Shown here piece by piece: positions 63,899 to 64,000 of a stretch of 64,000 nt of DNA. The translations under genes were made by a program, and so were the position numbers. Below the pieces are notes generated by a model. That model did no database searches. It was not told the origin of the DNA and was given only the letters and a program-made list of their open reading frames with translations. The stretch spans positions 20,347 through 84,346 of the forward strand of contig CAWVRH010000009.1 of the NCBI GenBank assembly GCA_963932545.1. The letters are read 5' to 3'. The DNA is from UBA8337 sp963932545 (GTDB lineage Bacteria > Pseudomonadota > Alphaproteobacteria > RS24). How positions within the stretch are numbered: the stretch's first letter is position 1; every line of letters starts with the position of its first letter.

Positions 63899-64000
63899 TG
63901 TTTTCCCCTTTTAGGATGATGACTTTTGCCAGTTTTAACAGGCACTGGCAAGGCGCCTCTCTCTTCACCATAAATTCAGCACCAAAAAGCAGCGAGAAAA

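Noticed and set aside
1..64000. CRISPR arrays, prophage genes, insertion sequences or a replication origin
   Set aside because: No regularly spaced repeats, phage structural genes, transposases or DnaA-box clusters were seen. The only long repeat is the tuf pair.

Overview
The window is chromosomal DNA from an alphaproteobacterium. Supporting this are the full-length cobalamin-dependent MetH, the class II DAHP synthase, the ArsR-methyltransferase fusion upstream of metF, the short GltX and citramalate synthase beside psd-pssA. The genus cannot be named from the sequence alone. Coding density is high, most genes have ordinary Shine-Dalgarno sites, and many neighbours overlap by 1-8 bases.

Region 1 (1-20324, minus strand) is one long translation and transcription locus. 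In transcription order it reads tRNA-Tyr, tRNA-Gly, tuf, tRNA-Trp, secE, nusG, rplK, rplA, rplJ, rplL, rpoB, rpoC, then rpsL, rpsG, fusA, a second tuf, rpsJ, rplC, rplD, rplW and a cut-off rplB. The rif, str and S10 clusters are therefore contiguous. The two tuf genes are identical as read by eye and lie as direct repeats 16.4 kb apart. Hairpins mark a probable L10 leader, an rplL-rpoB attenuator, an rpoC terminator and a terminator-like element before rpsJ.

Region 2 (20484-27716) holds rlmB, a dual CDGSH protein, a thiolase, a nitronate monooxygenase-like flavoprotein, a secreted SdsA-type alkylsulfatase, a GST and trhO.

Region 3 (27757-30790) is a more AT-rich three-gene operon: a MotA-like membrane protein with a long coiled-coil tail, a MotB/OmpA-like protein and an HNH nuclease. 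This is the layout of a type II Zorya anti-phage system (zorA-zorB-zorE). zorA carries a one-base frameshift in a run of seven T, inside its membrane domain. This is the most notable accessory system in the window.

Region 4 (30900-49184) is metabolic: gamma-glutamyltransferase, a 2,4-dienoyl-CoA reductase, an RND efflux pair, the operon nadE-gltX-cimA-psd-pssA, a crotonase-family protein lacking both usual catalytic glutamates, an MDR reductase and DAHP synthase.

Region 5 (49189-58487, minus) is a seven-gene run: an ArsR-methyltransferase regulator, metF, metH, a DjlA-like co-chaperone, rpiA, gor and an acyltransferase. Its promoter has a perfect dyad between the -35 and -10 boxes. Region 6 (58617-63898) has mlaA-mlaC for outer-membrane lipid asymmetry, a TonB-dependent receptor behind two Fur-like boxes, and the ribosome-associated ABC-F protein EttA.
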